Assembly (NCBI GenBank): GCA_030762175.1
Contig: CM060843.1
Location: 25,177,001-25,241,000 of the forward strand
Length of the DNA stretch: 64,000 nt
Reading direction: 5' to 3'
DNA from: Metallyticus violacea
Taxonomy: Eukaryota > Arthropoda > Insecta > Mantodea > Metallyticidae
In this document: piece after piece, positions 53,449 to 64,000 of the stretch
Numbering within the stretch: position 1 is the first letter of the stretch
Layout: the number at the start of each line of letters is the position of its first letter
Translations under genes and position numbers: made by a program
Notes under the pieces: generated by a model
Databases searched by the model: none
Told to the model about the DNA's origin: nothing
Seen by the model: only the letters and a program-made list of their open reading frames with translations

Positions 53449-53880
53449 TCTAGCCGTTGATAGAGTGGAACTAGGAGCTTCTGGTATTGTCAAGGCAATC
53501 CTGGCCTTGGGTTTTTCCTGGTTGTTCCTGGCTACTTAGGCAACTGCTGGGATGAATTTTTTCACAAATTTTCCGCTTTCCTATTTCATATCATTTTATT
53601 CCGTTGGTTCTGTTACAGGGTCCAAAGTGCCACAGCGAGGTGAACTGTGCGGTGTGATGGTGGCTTGCGCTTTGATAAGGTGTCTGCCCGGCGTTTGGTG
53701 TGGAAGCTCCACATCTGAGGACCTCAAACTCCTTGGAGGAGAAGCTTCGCCGGCAGTTCAATCTGGAAACAATATTAGGGTCAATGTCTACGCCCTGTAC
53801 CTAACTGCCCGTGGATCCTGGCCGCCCAGTGTCTCCTTCATGTCTTCCTTTCCTCCCGGCGGTGCCCCCACTTGAAGGCC
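53449..53880 (+). mobile_element. SINE-D family repeat, copy 1
   Basis: Blocks shared in order with 60870-61120: GGGTTTTTCCTGGTTGTTCC, TACTTAGGC.A...TGGGATG, CATATCATTTTATT, GCGAGGTGAACTGTGCGGTG and TGGTGGCTTGCGCT. The first two blocks also recall the TTTTCC and GAATGCCGGG blocks of the other SINEs. The head (53449-53510) is not clearly tRNA-like here. The overlapping 107-codon frame is unsupported. Confidence 0.5.
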
Positions 53881-54139
53881 AGCCATTGAGCAAGACTGAA
53901 GTATCAAAATACCATCCTACGACCCTAATTATCCAGTAATAATTGTTAATAACATAAAATATTGCATGTGTAGATTGTTTGTATTGTCTTTCTTAATTAA
54001 ATGCATTAAAATTGCTTCAATTCTGTTGCATTTATGTGTTAAAATGTTGCACTTTTCATGTAAATTTAAGATGGAAAGATTATAAAACATATTCATTAAA
54101 TAATAATATTTGCTTATACAACTATATTCTAAAAGAATA

Positions 54140-54310
54140 GTTTAATATGGGTCTGCTGGCTATGGAGATAAATTACTGGCAACGATATGCACAAATATCC
54201 AGAAGTAACATCATTAGGAACAATATAATAAGAGATATATTAAGTCTGAACAAGATGTTACAGTAAAACTTCATGAAAGAAATGATGAGAAGGTTAACAG
54301 TAGGACAATT
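54140..54310 (+). pseudogene. LINE ORF2 C-terminal relic
   Basis: The plus strand reads LLAMEINYWQRYAQISRSN then IIRNNIIRDIL, and after a stop FMKEMMRRLTVG. This matches the LEA.EM.YWRR...ISR.DRIRN..IR block of insect non-LTR elements. Small fragment, no ends. Confidence 0.5.
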
Positions 54311-55129
54311 GTCATTTGGCTGACTAAGGATGTGTTAGCAAATGTCAAATCGGTAGAGTCTGACATTATGTGTCACATTCAACAATGCACACTAGGTCAT
54401 TCCGCAAAAAATCAAAAGACATATTTTTGTCTTGCAAACTAGGTTTTGTAAAGTAAATTGCACATAAATATAGCAGGTGAGAGTAAGACATTTCTTAACA
54501 AAAGAAAGTATAATATAAAATACATTTTCTTTCATACAGTTTAATTTTTTCGTCGATTCAACAAATGTGGTGATAATAAGAAAGGGTGTAGACTATCAAA
54601 GCGCTTGTTGTTTGAAAAAACGAGTTAAGATATTGGAGAAAATTACCTCAACGAGGTATAAAAATAAAGTGGAGGAACATTAGATATACTTTGTATCTAT
54701 ATATAACCTGGGAATTATTTGATGAATTGTTACATGGAAGTAAAAATTAAAGTTGTGATGTTAAAAGCAAAGATTCTGTCAGAAGCCAAATATATCTACA
54801 ATATGAGATTCTTGAACAAATTAACATTTTAGTTAGATTTATATGAGAAAGAAAAAGATTTGCATTAAAAGCCTACACTAAAAGTCACTTGTATAGCAAA
54901 TACGCTTTTCAAGGCGCCCATAGTCAAAGGCACACATGACATAAAATTATACCGAACATTAAAAAAAGAATAGGTGATATAACTAAAACAGGAAGAGGTC
55001 TGGTGAGCAGCTTCTAACAAAACATTTGTTTATATGAACACGTATTTATCGCAGCTATAGTGCTTTGTATCGTTCTTTTTCACTGCCACACGTGTGTAGG
55101 CAAATGTAAGTTCTTGCACGATTGGAGAA
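54311..55129. other. AT-rich sequence, no gene seen
   Basis: Possibly older LINE-derived sequence to the right of the relic, but no frame supports it. Confidence 0.4.
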
Positions 55130-55605
55130 TTGAGGTATTAGCATCGATTTTCGATCAATGTGGGTATAGCATAGTGACAGATTGTTAGGACCGAACATCA
55201 TTTCTTATCAAACGAATCGCCTGCCATACTGGACAAATATCTCTTTGTCATACGCTATGGAATGTGGTATATGTGCGATGGAACACCATCTCATTATTTA
55301 CCCATTGTTCGACACCAAAAAACACAATGGAATTAATGAAGAAGTGTTGCGATTGATTTGCAAATCTTTTGACTTGAATTCCTTAGACTTTTAACTATGG
55401 AAATATTTAAAGACGTTAGTGTATTCAACACCAACTACTAAGGTACAAACACAGCAAAATGCATATACTCGATGCGTTCAACAAATACTAAAGCAGCGAG
55501 ATTAGTTTGCAAGACCGCACGATTCTCTGACACAAGCTGAAGAGTTTGTGACACCTAGAAACCACATAGAACATTTCCTATTGAGAACCATATCTAAATA
55601 AGGCA
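55130..55605 (+). pseudogene. IS630-like transposase C-terminal relic
   Basis: In plus orientation: WYMCDGTPSHYLP (about 55268-55306), matching the WFQ.DGAP.HY block with the second catalytic aspartate. Then comes FDLNSLDF-stop-LWKYLKTLVYSTP (about 55370-55435), matching SPDLTPLDFFLWG.LK..VY.TP with the third acid retained. Finally RNHIEHFLL (about 55557-55585) matches the GGHFEHLL ending. Several stops and indels. It is a different family from 47398-48140, judging by DGTPSHY versus DGATCHK. Confidence 0.6.
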
Positions 55606-55884
55606 AATTGTTCAAGTGACTTTACTTTAATAATTAATACTGTGAAAATATGCAGTACATTTTTGTAAACGATTGCACATAGAAACGAAGATTTGGCCAT
55701 TTTCAAACCAGATGAGAAAAGGTTAATAGCAGCCGAAAAACAGTTAATGAAATCTAAATAGAACTAAAGTAGAATATAAACATATGATAAGACTTTGGAT
55801 GAAATATTTACAAAATTATAGAAATATTTCGTTACAAACTGTTTTAAAAAAGCAATAAAGACTGCCGAACTTGCTAATGAACTA

Positions 55885-56945
55885 CGAGGTGCGGTTCATA
55901 AGTTTCCAGCCCGAAAAGGAAGGCAATGATTAATTTGCGATGTTCAAGTTACCTGTATCTCATTACCATGTTTCAGGAGTATAAACACTGCATGTTCCTT
56001 CTGGTAACCATTTATTTTACTTGGAGAGGCTCGTTTGTCACACTGCTGCATAATACAAAGTGATATTCAAAATTGAATACAGAACAGTGATTGCGTTTTA
56101 AATAAAGAACAGCTTATCTAGTTATATAAAACAAAGCCTTGATGGTGTGTATGGGGAAGCTTCGTCTTCATATTCCACTGTGTAACCGTGATCAAAATGA
56201 CTTCGTTTGAGCATAAAGAGCCTTGAAGATGACCCATGTGAGGGTAGGTCGGTGAAAGTGTTGACACAAGAAAATATCTTCTTTGTCGAGGAGGATGTTC
56301 TGAGTGACACGTGTCTGAAGACAAAAGAAATAGCTGCAAGGTTGGGACTTTATAAACAACTGTTTTCAAATGCAATCCATCGTCACAGGAGATGAAACTA
56401 TGATCCGTTTTAAAAACACAACCAATGGGCTGGCAAAAGAAGGGTGAGGCATCCCTAGAAGATCACACAGTTCACGGAGATCATGTCGACAATTTTTTGA
56501 ATTGTAGAATTCTGATGACTGACTTCTAAAAGGGAACATAACGGTGATTGGGAACACTGCTGACATGGAATGCTGGGGTCGAGGAGTTCGTGTGCTACAT
56601 CTGTCGTTACGGCTGCTAATTTCAAGACTGCTGTAAACATTGTTGCTTTCAGTAGCTGGATCATCTACGTACAACCCAGATTTTGCTCCACGCGACTATT
56701 GCCTGTTTTCAAAACTGAAACTGGACCTTAGAGGGCAGATATTTATGAACGATGATGAGTTGAAGCACCTTGTTTTGCAGCATTTTACAGAAAAAAAACT
56801 CAAAATATTTTCTCAGCGCGACTGAAATGTTAATTCACATATGTGAGAATTGTACTGAAGTAAAGGGAGATTGTGTTGGTAAATAATACCTGTATTTTTA
56901 CTATTATCACCTAATATGTTCAGGCCGGAAACTTACTTCATGCAT
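55885..56945 (+). mobile_element. Mariner transposon M3, internally deleted and decayed
   Basis: Left end CGAGGTGCGGTTCATAAGTT, TCCAGCC after TA (55883-55884). The right end holds the complement of the inner inverted repeat (AGGCCGGAAACTT at about 56922-56934), but the outermost bases have changed. The element is about 1.06 kb, so some 200 bp shorter than M1. The ends differ from the M1 family although the protein is related. Confidence 0.7.
56130..56825 (+). pseudogene. Mariner transposase pseudogene of M3
   Basis: 56207-56360 reads VLTQENIFFVEEDVL and TKEIAARLGLYKQ, the helix-turn-helix region seen in M1 and M2. 56374-56400 has VTGDET-like sequence (reading CATCGTCACAGGAGATGAAAC) with the first aspartate. 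56640-56825 has STYNPDFAPRDYCLFSKLK with the third aspartate and DLRGQIFMNDDEL. The block with the second aspartate (HDNAPVH) is missing between them. Confidence 0.7.
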
Positions 56946-57562
56946 GCTTAACTTTTTATTACCAGCACCAGGCAGATCGTAGCTGATCATTTTGCCTCAT
57001 TATGTTTGAATTATACATTCTATTTCCAATATATATTATCTCTGGCTATGAGCGGTATAATCTTTAGCAATCAGCCATTTAGGAGGTTCGTATTGGTAGA
57101 TATGCTTTTGCAGCAGTTTGAATCAAGTTAAATGAAAATTTCTATTGAATTTTCCTTTATACAAAGGTAAATGGAGATGAGTTTAAGTGTCGATTGACTC
57201 CGATTTAATTTTTTATCATTAAATTAATAAGTCATCATCTCGAAGACCGTAACAATCGGAATGGAATAATAAACATTTACACGAAAGAAAAAACAATGAT
57301 TTTCAAAATTGCTATTGGTACTATGAACAAAGAAAATTTACCTGACTCCTGTCTACAGAAAAAGTGCGCTCGTGACCTGGGCACATTGAGAACAAAATGC
57401 TCATCTCCACTATAACCTTGCACACATGGCAGAAGAATAAAGGGCTTTTTCGCGGTGGGGACAGAAATTAGGTCAGAAGTTTAGTCCAGAACTTATTTCC
57501 ATGCATATTTTAGACGTCCTATCTCTAACGACGCGAGACGACGTGCATTCATTTTTTATTTT
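56946..57562. other. No gene seen
   Basis: AT-rich, nothing recognised. Confidence 0.45.
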
Positions 57563-57672
57563 CCGCAAAGAACGCTTTGCGAAAGACAAAGCGCGAAGGT
57601 AGGTCGGCCGAGGTCAAGAGGATGTGTTGACCTCGACACAACGCGCTCTCGCCTAAGGTCATAACCTGGGGG
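57563..57672. other. GC-rich palindrome cluster, possible SINE-C fragment
   Basis: Overlapping inverted repeats: CGCAAAG (57564-57570) with CTTTGCG (57575-57581); CGCTTTG (57573-57579) with CAAAGCG (57587-57593); and CGAGGTCAA (57609-57617) with TTGACCTCG (57627-57635). The sequence after it, ACGCGCTCTCGCCTAAG (about 57641-57657), resembles the head of SINE-C. It may be an old tRNA-derived repeat end or a protein-binding palindrome. Confidence 0.35.
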
Positions 57673-58099
57673 TACCATTTAACAACAAAACAAACCTGTG
57701 CTAAGCAGTTCTAGAAATGTACTGCAGTGCTTCTCAATGCAGCCTGCAGATTGTTGTGAGGAGCATTGTAGGTGAGCAATTGTTAGCTCTGGGATTAAAG
57801 TATTGTATATTGTTGTGGCATTACGGGACTCCAAATGGGAATATCATTCCAGAGAATTGATAACAAACACAGTAATATACAAGAACTGTGTTTCAGCAAC
57901 CATAACTCCATAGCTGCTCCTCGAATATCATTGTGTTTGTTTTTAGAACAAGAGCTACTCCTGCCCTTTGAATTTACTATTTGGCCGCACGACTTTTGAA
58001 ATGAAAACTAACAGACAAATTAAGTCAAGCAAAGGAGAACATAAAAAGCTGAGTCCACAGGCTCACAACTATTACAATATGGCCTGATTCTAACCCAGG

Positions 58100-58880
58100 T
58101 TCTATTCCTAGCCAATATTTTAAACCACTCCAATACGAAATACTCTATACAATTACAAATGTTCACCATTAAACTAACTATATTTTAGCAATGTTAGCGA
58201 ACCCCATTTCATCAGTAGCTTCCTATCGATATATCTAGGGGACTTCGGCACAGCCCCTTCTATATTCTACGCCTATAATCTATTTTATTAACTCTTTTAC
58301 TACATCTGAATACATACATTTTGTTTAAGAAAGCACTTTAGTTCTTTCCCACAATCACAACCCTCTAAAATAACCAAAATAATCAAAGAAACACTATAAT
58401 AACACAAACTAAAACATTTTACACACTTCATTAATCACCCAAATTAACAAAAATCCGTTCTCATTTATAGAAACCCTGTCCTTAACTAGCTTACATCCAT
58501 ACACATTTAATTACAATACAACTACCGCTTATTTAATTTCAACCATTTACCATTTATCGCATGTTACCTCCATTCAGTTGTTCCTGTACATTCAAACAAA
58601 ATGTGTTCTATATTTTCCAAATTTCCATACAAAGTGCCAACTCCATGCTCACAATTACTTCTAAAACTCCTTAAGCTACAGATTTCTGATCTAAAACACA
58701 ATTTCCCTCTCTCCTACTTATAACAATTGCTCTTTTAACATCCCCTTTTATCTCCTGATAGAACACTAATGACCTCTTTCCTCACATATTTGTCCGTCTA
58801 TATCCTCTAACCTGTTACCAACTCACCTTTTCTTAACCATACATCATCTCTTACTATAAAATATTCAAGTGTGGTGACGG
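58100..58880 (-). pseudogene. LINE 3' relic with CCHC-like end
   Basis: The plus strand is very poor in G over this stretch. On the minus strand, about 58740-58560 reads RAIVISRREGKL, SLRSFRSNCEHGVGTLYGNL and ENIEHILFECTGTTEWR. This matches the C-terminal zinc-knuckle block of LINE ORF2 proteins (C..C......E.HILLEC), as in the intact LINE here (CPRCDHPFTVRHILLEC). One cysteine position differs. It is an older, different element. Confidence 0.5.
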
Positions 58881-59679
58881 TTACAACCCAGAGATCAAAA
58901 CAATCGCTTGCAATATGCCATGTCATTTGTGTTTCTTATTGATTCATGTCTGATGCAGACCAGTTCAGTTTTAACAGTGCTATCAATAAACAAAGCATGA
59001 GGTCCTACACGAAAGAAGGTTCTATATAGACAAATCCATGGATAACCTGTGGATGTGCACAAAGCGACGATTTCAGCTCAGTGTATGCATCTTATTTATT
59101 ATTTTTTTTTTCAAAAATTAAGAATTACTTGTAATTTTTTACACTTCTAACTGGTACAAAATGTAGCCAGATGAGGCTACAGCAAGTATATAGCTTGAGA
59201 AATCATGTCATTCTTCAAATAGTATTTTTCAAACCAACTTGGTGACTTAAATTGGCCTACAAGATCTCATTTTTCTACAGTTTTTTTTTTATATAAAAGT
59301 TTACATGCACAAATAAAAACTTTATAACTTAAGGAAAACGTCAAACAATACAATATTGGTGACTGTTATGGTTCACACTGTAGAAACAAATCAATTCCGT
59401 CAACGTTTATGAGGAAATGATTTAAAAGACACAGTTTTCATATATACTGGAATAAGCCTGAATAAAAATATTGCAAGAGCTACAAAAGCGTGGAATAATT
59501 CAATTTGTGTTTAATAGAGTACGACAAAATAAATCAGAGCCCATTTCAGCCCATTTTGTATTTGTGTTGTATGCTGGCAAAAACCATAACACTTTTATAA
59601 TTTGAAAACATACTTTTGGTTGGAATAAGACCGGAATATGAATCTCAAAAGACAACTGATGAAAGAACATTTAAAGTTT
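58881..59679. other. AT-rich sequence, no gene seen
   Basis: Nothing recognised; poly-T runs near 59099-59110 and 59281-59290. Confidence 0.5.
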
Positions 59680-59690
59680 CATTCCCATAA

Positions 59691-59972
59691 ACCGCCAAGG
59701 GTGACCGAGATCGTTAAGGCGAGGATTCGTGAGAGGGAGGTCTGGAGTTCGAATCCCGCCAGAACCGTCCTCCCTGACTGAGGTTTTTTTAAGGTTTTCC
59801 TCAGTTCTCATAAATGGCAAATGCCAGGGAGGTATTCAAAACTTAGGCCTGGAACATTTCCTTCCTTAAAAAAAATCTTTTCCCAATATTCATTTCATCT
59901 CATGTATCATCAGTGTTCATCGCCTGTGGTGCATCAGTAGTAAAAACGGGTGTTAAAACACCATTCACTTTC
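59691..59972 (+). mobile_element. SINE-B copy 5, full length
   Basis: Starts ACCGCCAAGGGTGACCGAGA, B box GAGTTCGAATCCCGCC, body GGCAAATGCCAGGGAGG, end AAACGGGTGTTAAAACACCA. CATTCCCATA (59680-59689) and CATTCCCACA (59973-59982) are a one-mismatch target-site duplication. Confidence 0.92.
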
Positions 59973-60069
59973 CATTCCCACATGTGGCTGCATATAATGC
60001 TTAACCATCAATAAAGAGATGGCAACAACATCATGTATAGCCAGACGTTCGCTTAATTCTACCACATTA

Positions 60070-60355
60070 TCGGTCTGGTGATGTAGTGGTAACCATACTT
60101 GCCTTCTAAACCCAAGGTCGCGGGTTCAAACCCGGCCAGGACCGATGAATTTTTTCGGTAAGTATGGCTTCCTTCGGAAGGGAAGTAAAGCCGTGGGTCC
60201 CGTGTCGTACATTTACGGCACTAAAAAGAACCTCAAGCCTGAAAGAAGAGGCCTCTGAGCAAAATTTATCGGCCGTTTCACGCCCTGAATTGAATGGGAC
60301 GCTGATGACCTGAGACGTTAAAGAGCGTCCGTAAAATAACTCAAATAAATCAGTC
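60070..60355 (+). mobile_element. SINE-A copy 6
   Basis: Starts ATCGGTCTGGTGATGTAGTG, B box GGGTTCAAACCCGGCC, then CCGATGAATTTTTTCGG, with a deletion of about 14 bp before AAGTATGGCTTCC. It continues CGTACATTTACGGCAC, GAACCTCAAGCCTGAAAG, and the perfect 3' hairpin GGACGCT (60297-60303)/AGCGTCC (60324-60330), ending in an AAATAAATC tail. No adjacent target-site duplication was found. Confidence 0.92.
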
Positions 60356-60869
60356 ATATAAAGCCAGACTTTTGCTGATAAGAAATGCGCAAAGCTGCAC
60401 ACGTTTTGCCGATGTCAGAAAAATGAGGATAGAAAATGCTCCCTGAGGAAATCACATTGGCGCAAGCGATATCGCAGACATAACTAAAGTAGTTCTGAAT
60501 AGGTTACAGCATTTCTGGAGGGTATCAATGATAGGCGTTATGTAAGGCCAGTTCTTGAATGGGAGTGTAAATCAACTCTAAAGTGACAGTTATACAGCAA
60601 ATCGATGTGGACCTTCCAACCTGGTCTACGAACTGCAAGCCGTTTCTGCTAGCTCCCATCATCACGAGCAAGCACGAAAATGACAATTCGTTTTTACACC
60701 TAAGAACGATGTTTTAACTAAATCACCTTCAATGAGAGCCGGAAAAAATTATATTTTACATTATTTAGCAAATACACTGTTATTTCTTTAAATGTTTCAT
60801 TTGCTCAACGTTTAGCAGACAACATTACGTTAGTTACAACTAAGTATACGTCTATTATGTGGATTGATT

Positions 60870-61120
60870 CGTTAATTGCGAAGTGCGTGTTATGCCTCAG
60901 ACAATCGGAAGGTCCCGGGTTGAAATCTCTTGGAGCCGGCCATCCTTATATTGGAGTTGTTCGTGGTTCCCCCTGGTCTATTAGGCGAACATTGGGATGT
61001 ACTCATATATTGCCTTTTCGTGAATTTTCCACATGTATCACTTCATTTCTGATTGCAGGATAAAAAAATAACGAGACGAGGTGAGGTGTTTTGTGCGGTG
61101 TGGCGGTGGATTTGCGCTCT
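60870..61120 (+). mobile_element. SINE-D family repeat, copy 2
   Basis: Here a tRNA-like head is visible: A-box-like TTGCGAAGTGCGTG (about 60876-60889) and B-box-like CCGGGTTGAAATC (about 60915-60927). Then GGAGTTGTTCGTGGTTCCCC, TTAGGCGAACATTGGGATG, CATGTATCACTTCATT and GTGCGGTGTGGCGGTGG match copy 1 (53449-53880) in order. No target-site duplication found. Confidence 0.5.
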
Positions 61121-61239
61121 GGAAAATATTATTGTGTTAGTCTTCTGGTGGGTTCTGCTTGGGCCGTCGTTGGATGATACCATAGTGGCTTTCGCAGGCC
61201 TATCGCAAGCATAAGGGAACTACACATTCGTATATCATC

Positions 61240-62180
61240 CCCTCACCGGTATTGGCCTCTTCTCCTTTATCGAAGGTATCCTCTTGGGAGGCGTAGGCAC
61301 AAAAGGCTACTCAGTGTGCCCGAGATGCCGAAATACTCTACCCCATACCATGCTATCCATGATGTTTAATTTTAAATTTTCTCAAATGACTTACGAGTAC
61401 AATCTGGTAAACATATTTCGGGAAATGAAACTCAACGTCAGTCCGAAGATTCTCTCGGTTTATCGACGTTGGGTAGTTTTAATGAGTCATCCCAATATTT
61501 TTGAAACAACAGCAGTGGATAGCTTGAACATCATCTTTTTAATACGATTAAACTACTACTTATTATTTCATAAAAGTGTTTAAGAAATGCTTTTATTTTA
61601 GAGTAATTATCACCAAACCAAATTCACAACACGCAATTTTAAAATGTTAAAAAAAAAAAGTTAAATGCATATTACTAGAACATAGTATGAATTTCATAAA
61701 TATTGAAAGGTAATACAGTTAAAATTAAGTTTCCTTTTATTTACAGAACTTAAATATGTACGCATGGTATGGAAATATGCGTGCAAAGAATTTACGAGCA
61801 GAAAGGGCTAAAAGTATGAACACTTCAAAATAGTAAGAGTCTCCGGCGCGTCTTTGTGGTGCTACAGACCACAATCGCTAAGCTACAAAAGTCGTCAAGA
61901 CAACTTAAAAAAACAATAGCTTGCTTAAAACAAATAATTCGTCATGTAAAACAGCCCATTACTAATTAATTGAAGTTCAGGTACTGTAATCTTACCTACT
62001 GTAACTTCCAATAAGACGTACAGACAGAGTGACATTGTTAGATTGAGATGCAGACTGCTTATGACTGCGGCTCTACCAAACACCTGTTTTACATCCGACT
62101 GCTTAAGAACACGTTATATCGCAACATGGTTATGTTGTTGATCCATATCGATATCTATAGCTCTACCTCGAGTTCTACCT
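61240..62180. other. AT-rich sequence, no gene seen
   Basis: The 99-codon plus frame at 61284-61583 is unrecognised. An imperfect duplication CTACCTCGAG occurs twice at about 62164-62184, next to the mariner M6 truncation point. Confidence 0.4.
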
Positions 62181-62935
62181 CGAGCTGCGTGCACAGTGGC
62201 GTTGTCGTGAAGAAAGCGCACACCATCACTCAGCTTTCCTCCCCTTTTCTCTTTGATGAAAGCACGTGGTCTGTGCAGTAGGCCAGCATAGTACTCCCCA
62301 TTTACTGTGGTGTTCTTCTTCTTGAAGTCAATAAAGAGTATTCCTTCACAGTCCCAAAAGATTGTGATCATGATCTTTGTTGACTAGTGATCTTGGCCTT
62401 TAGAGGCGGTGCTTCGCCAGGTTTACGCCTGCCACTTCATTGATTTTCTTTTGGAAAAGGAATCATAGTACATGACCATAGTTTCATCTCCTGTAACAAT
62501 GGTTTTCAGAACTTCTCTGTGAGAGAGAGCTACAAAATCCTGCAACATATGACTCACTACTTTTGCACTGAGGAAAGAAGTCTGGGCACTCATCTTGCAC
62601 TGCCTTATTCATGTTTAAATTTTCATGAATAATTCGAAGGACTGTTGTTTTAGAAAAGGTCCATACTTGCTGCTATTTCTGTAACTTTGAGTCAGCGGTC
62701 TTCAATAATTTCTCGTTCCACAAGAGCGATGTTTTCAACCTCCAAGGGCCGACCTGCACGCTCTTGGTCTTCAAAGCTTTCTCGACCCATTGGAAAAAGT
62801 TTGGCACATTGCTAACGGTAGAATATGTGGGGGATTTTCCCCATATACACCGTCCAATCGCTGTTTAATTTCATTTGAAGTAAGTGCTTCTTTTGTGAAG
62901 AACTTAATAACAATTCGATACTCCATTATGAACAT
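62181..62935 (-). pseudogene. Mariner transposase pseudogene of M6
   Basis: Leftward from about 62925 (ATG in the MEYRIVIKF-type start), with the helix-turn-helix region near 62600-62760 in interrupted frames. Then 62371-62187 reads ITIFWDCEGILFIDFKKKNT, KEKRGGKLSDGVRFLHDNAT with the second aspartate, and VHAA before homology ends. Frame breaks occur near 62390-62400, 62520-62530 and 62745. Not functional. Confidence 0.75.
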
Positions 62936-63099
62936 GTTACGATCTAGCACACATAGCCTTCTTTATGAAACTATATCTGAACAACTGAACGCAGTGGAGG
63001 GGAAGTTACAGCTGCCAGTATTTACGTAACAGATAAGATATGATACCAGATAAGGGTTTTATAAAGGCGATAATCCTTATCGGCGAGGACGGAAACTTA
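62181..63099 (-). mobile_element. Mariner transposon M6, 3'-truncated
   Basis: Same family as M1 and M2. The 5' side (right) keeps GGCGATAATCCTTATCGGCG and AGGACGGAAACTTA but loses the last 15 or so terminal bases. The left side stops after the second catalytic motif, so the third aspartate and the 3' inverted repeat are gone. No TA duplication. The break abuts unrelated sequence with a repeated CTACCTCGAG. Confidence 0.8.
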
Positions 63100-63584
63100 A
63101 CATAACTCAAGAAGGAAGTATTCTAACTGCAAAGTTTAAGTTACATTTCATTTTTAAAAAAGTTTAAGAGCTATTTTAAGTGGTCAAGTGGTCAAGTGAT
63201 ATCATTACATCCGCAAGGGATATCAGTTGAACAGGTGGTCTTTATCGCGACTACTGAGGGCTAACCAAGGTCAATGAAGTGACGACTATAATCAGTCTTC
63301 CTCAAAAACCCCAAGAGTAGCACATAAAAAAATGATTTTGCGGCTATTCCAGATCAGTACATTATTCCGAGAATCAGAGGCGTCAGGTTTCCATTCGTTA
63401 CTTACGAATCATTGACAAAAACTAAGCCAAATACTGGAATCTGTAGAACGGAGTGCATAGATGATTTTTATAATGTTGACATTTTTACATCAGTATGTAT
63501 CAGTGTCAAATAGTTTTCCATTATTAAATTTTTAAGTGCATATGTTTTCTCTGCGATCATTATCTGCCCATAGCACTACTAATA
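63100..63584. other. No gene seen
   Basis: AT-rich; a short AAGTGGTC tandem near 63177-63196. Confidence 0.45.
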
Positions 63585-64000
63585 CGAGGGCTCTTTTTGG
63601 TTAAGTTCGTGAAAAAATAACAAGACATAACTTTTGTTCTAAAAGAATAATTCTATTTCTTAACAAATATATACACTTATTCCAGCAATTTTCTAATGTA
63701 TTTGTCCCATTCATAAAACAGGACATCACCAAGTCTGCAAAAATCATATTTGTTTCGGCAACAATCTCTTCATTTGATGCGAATTTTCTTCTAGTCATTT
63801 CTTCATGTTGGGAAACAGGAAATGGTCCGTACAGCCAAATCCAGAGATCAGGGTGGATGAAGTATTTAATATTTTTTGAGGTTGCAAGCGATGATGTGTT
63901 ATCGTGATGGAGTATAACCTTTTCTGCTCCAAATGAGGATACTTATTAATATCGTTGTTTAATTGCATAGCATAATATTTATCGGTTTTGGTGTTGCCCT
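63585..64000 (-). mobile_element. Mariner transposon M7, 3' end, runs off window
   Basis: The left end CGAGGGCTCTTTTTGGTTAA follows TA (63583-63584). The minus frame at 63798-63601 gives TRRKFASNEEIVAETNMIFA and the typical mariner C terminus (LENCWNKCIYL). Just upstream, LFPNMKK can be read in another frame, corresponding to the block after the third aspartate, which itself is altered (GACTAT-type codons changed to GGACCAT). The rest of the element lies beyond 64000. The lineage is different from M1, M3 and M4 by its end sequence. Confidence 0.65.

Noticed and set aside
60070..60145. True tRNA gene
   Set aside because: The tRNA-like fold is the head of SINE-A, repeated in several copies and followed by the SINE body each time.

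Overview
The window looks like intergenic or intronic DNA from a large, AT-rich arthropod genome, most likely an insect. The grounds are dense mariner/Tc1 relics, tRNA-derived SINEs, an I-like non-LTR retrotransposon, abundant (AAT)n/(ATT)n microsatellites and one short run of TTAGG-like motifs. The mix fits a hemimetabolous insect such as a cockroach, termite or stick insect, but the order is a guess. I see no host protein-coding gene with a convincing exon structure, no rRNA or true tRNA gene, no CRISPR array and no bacterial-type operon.

Layout. 1-9 kb: a decayed SINE, a deleted IS630-like transposon relic, a SINE-A copy split by a SINE-B copy (1.6-2.2 kb), a TIR element (3.6-4.2 kb), a complete-length but broken mariner (4.6-5.9 kb) and a hAT-like relic (5.9-6.8 kb). 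8-11.4 kb: three SINE-A copies and a LINE relic. 13.4-14.4 kb: a 41-bp minisatellite. 17.5-23.2 kb: a full-length, apparently intact LINE with ORF1 (zinc knuckles) and ORF2 (endonuclease, reverse transcriptase, RNase H). 23-26.7 kb: featureless AT-rich sequence. 27-30.4 kb: a mariner relic followed by a three-level nest, a SINE-B inside a mariner inside an older Tc1/IS630-like element. 31-32.3 kb: a 1.2-kb pyrimidine-rich tract. 33-38 kb: a GC-richer 45-bp module in inverted orientation, microsatellites and an unrecognised degraded coding stretch. 40-43.7 kb: two mariner relics of different families. 46-53 kb: SINEs, an IS630-like transposase relic, LINE relics and a second copy of the deleted transposon from 1.1 kb. 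53-61 kb: a second SINE-like family, more transposase and LINE relics, and SINE-A and SINE-B copies. 62-64 kb: two more mariners, the last running off the window.

How the parts relate. The only elements that look capable of making protein are the two ORFs of the LINE. Its 3' end carries a 7-bp-stem hairpin. The SINE-A copies that retain a good 3' end carry the same hairpin, with one compensatory base-pair change and the same ATGACCT in the loop. This suggests SINE-A is mobilised by this LINE or a close relative. The SINEs end in target-site duplications of about 8-12 bp, as expected for LINE-driven insertion. All DNA-transposon copies seen are broken by frameshifts, stops, truncations or insertions.
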